Shown: positions 5,368 to 5,399 of the stretch, one piece after another | Numbering within the stretch: the first letter of the stretch is position 1 | Layout of the letters: each line of letters opens with the position of its first letter | DNA from: JBGPBY01 sp041481485 | GTDB lineage: Bacteria; Acidobacteriota; Terriglobia; 20CM-2-55-15 | Assembly (NCBI GenBank): GCA_041481485.1 | Contig: JBGPBY010000500.1 | Coordinates: forward strand, 1 to 5,399 | Length of the DNA: 5,399 bases | Direction: 5' to 3' | Notes under the pieces: model-generated | Told to the model about the DNA's origin: nothing | Seen by the model: the letters and a program-made list of their open reading frames with translations, nothing else | Database searches by the model: none | Translations under genes and position numbers: made by a program

Positions 5368-5399
5368 TACCGCAAGTAAATATTGTTACTTGCGGTACC
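5366..5399. repeat. Perfect 14-bp inverted repeat at the right edge
   Basis: GGTACCGCAAGTAA (5366-5379) and TTACTTGCGGTACC (5386-5399) are exact reverse complements around a 6-nt ATATTG loop. The right arm ends on the last base of the window, so the true repeat may be longer. It overlaps the end of the REP-like motif by two bases. It could be a hairpin in the PEBP 3' RNA, the end of a mobile repeat, or a protein-binding palindrome. Confidence 0.7.

Overview
This 5.4 kb window looks like ordinary chromosomal DNA from a free-living, Gram-negative-type bacterium of moderately high GC. The AsmA protein implies an inner membrane and periplasm, and one gene product carries a Sec signal peptide. Protein style (an AsmA with a 'DWNFSSLG' segment, a short 454-residue G6PD, a small RRM protein with an RGG tail) and the nested GC-rich intergenic repeats resemble Acidobacteriota. 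That placement is my inference and was not tested by any search. I see no phage, insertion sequence, CRISPR, toxin or defence signature.

Layout, left to right. (i) 2-466 (+) is the C-terminal part of a class I SAM-dependent RNA methyltransferase of the RlmL/YpsC (UPF0020) type, cut by the left edge. (ii) It converges on 584-889 (-), a 101-residue RRM RNA-binding protein. The 179 bp upstream of that gene hold a plausible promoter, a 16-bp near-palindrome and a repeated GGAA(A)CTTCC element, so the gene probably has its own promoter and a leader of about 110 nt. (iii) 1069-2694 (-) encodes an AsmA-family envelope protein. (iv) 2695-2936 is intergenic and holds a 120-bp nested inverted repeat (2790-2909), a REP/MITE-like element. 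(v) 2937-4301 (-) is glucose-6-phosphate dehydrogenase (zwf). (vi) A 97-bp divergent promoter region with a perfect TATAAT box leads into a two-gene + strand operon: 4399-4674, a small charged helical protein of unknown function, then 4688-5308, a secreted YbhB/YbcL-type PEBP protein. (vii) 5309-5399 holds hairpin repeats, ending in a perfect 14-bp inverted repeat that abuts the right edge.

The genes do not form one pathway. The minus-strand genes (zwf, asmA, rbp) point the same way but are separated by 242 and 179 bp with their own promoter-like signals, so they are probably separate units. The only convincing operon is the small coiled-coil gene plus the PEBP gene: they lie 13 nt apart and the second gene's strong Shine-Dalgarno overlaps the first gene's stop codon. 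No stretch above 300 bp lacks a gene. I did not find a clear new biological system. The most distinctive features are the nested repeat, the repeat-rich rbp leader, the uncharacterised partner of the PEBP protein, and the palindrome at the right edge.
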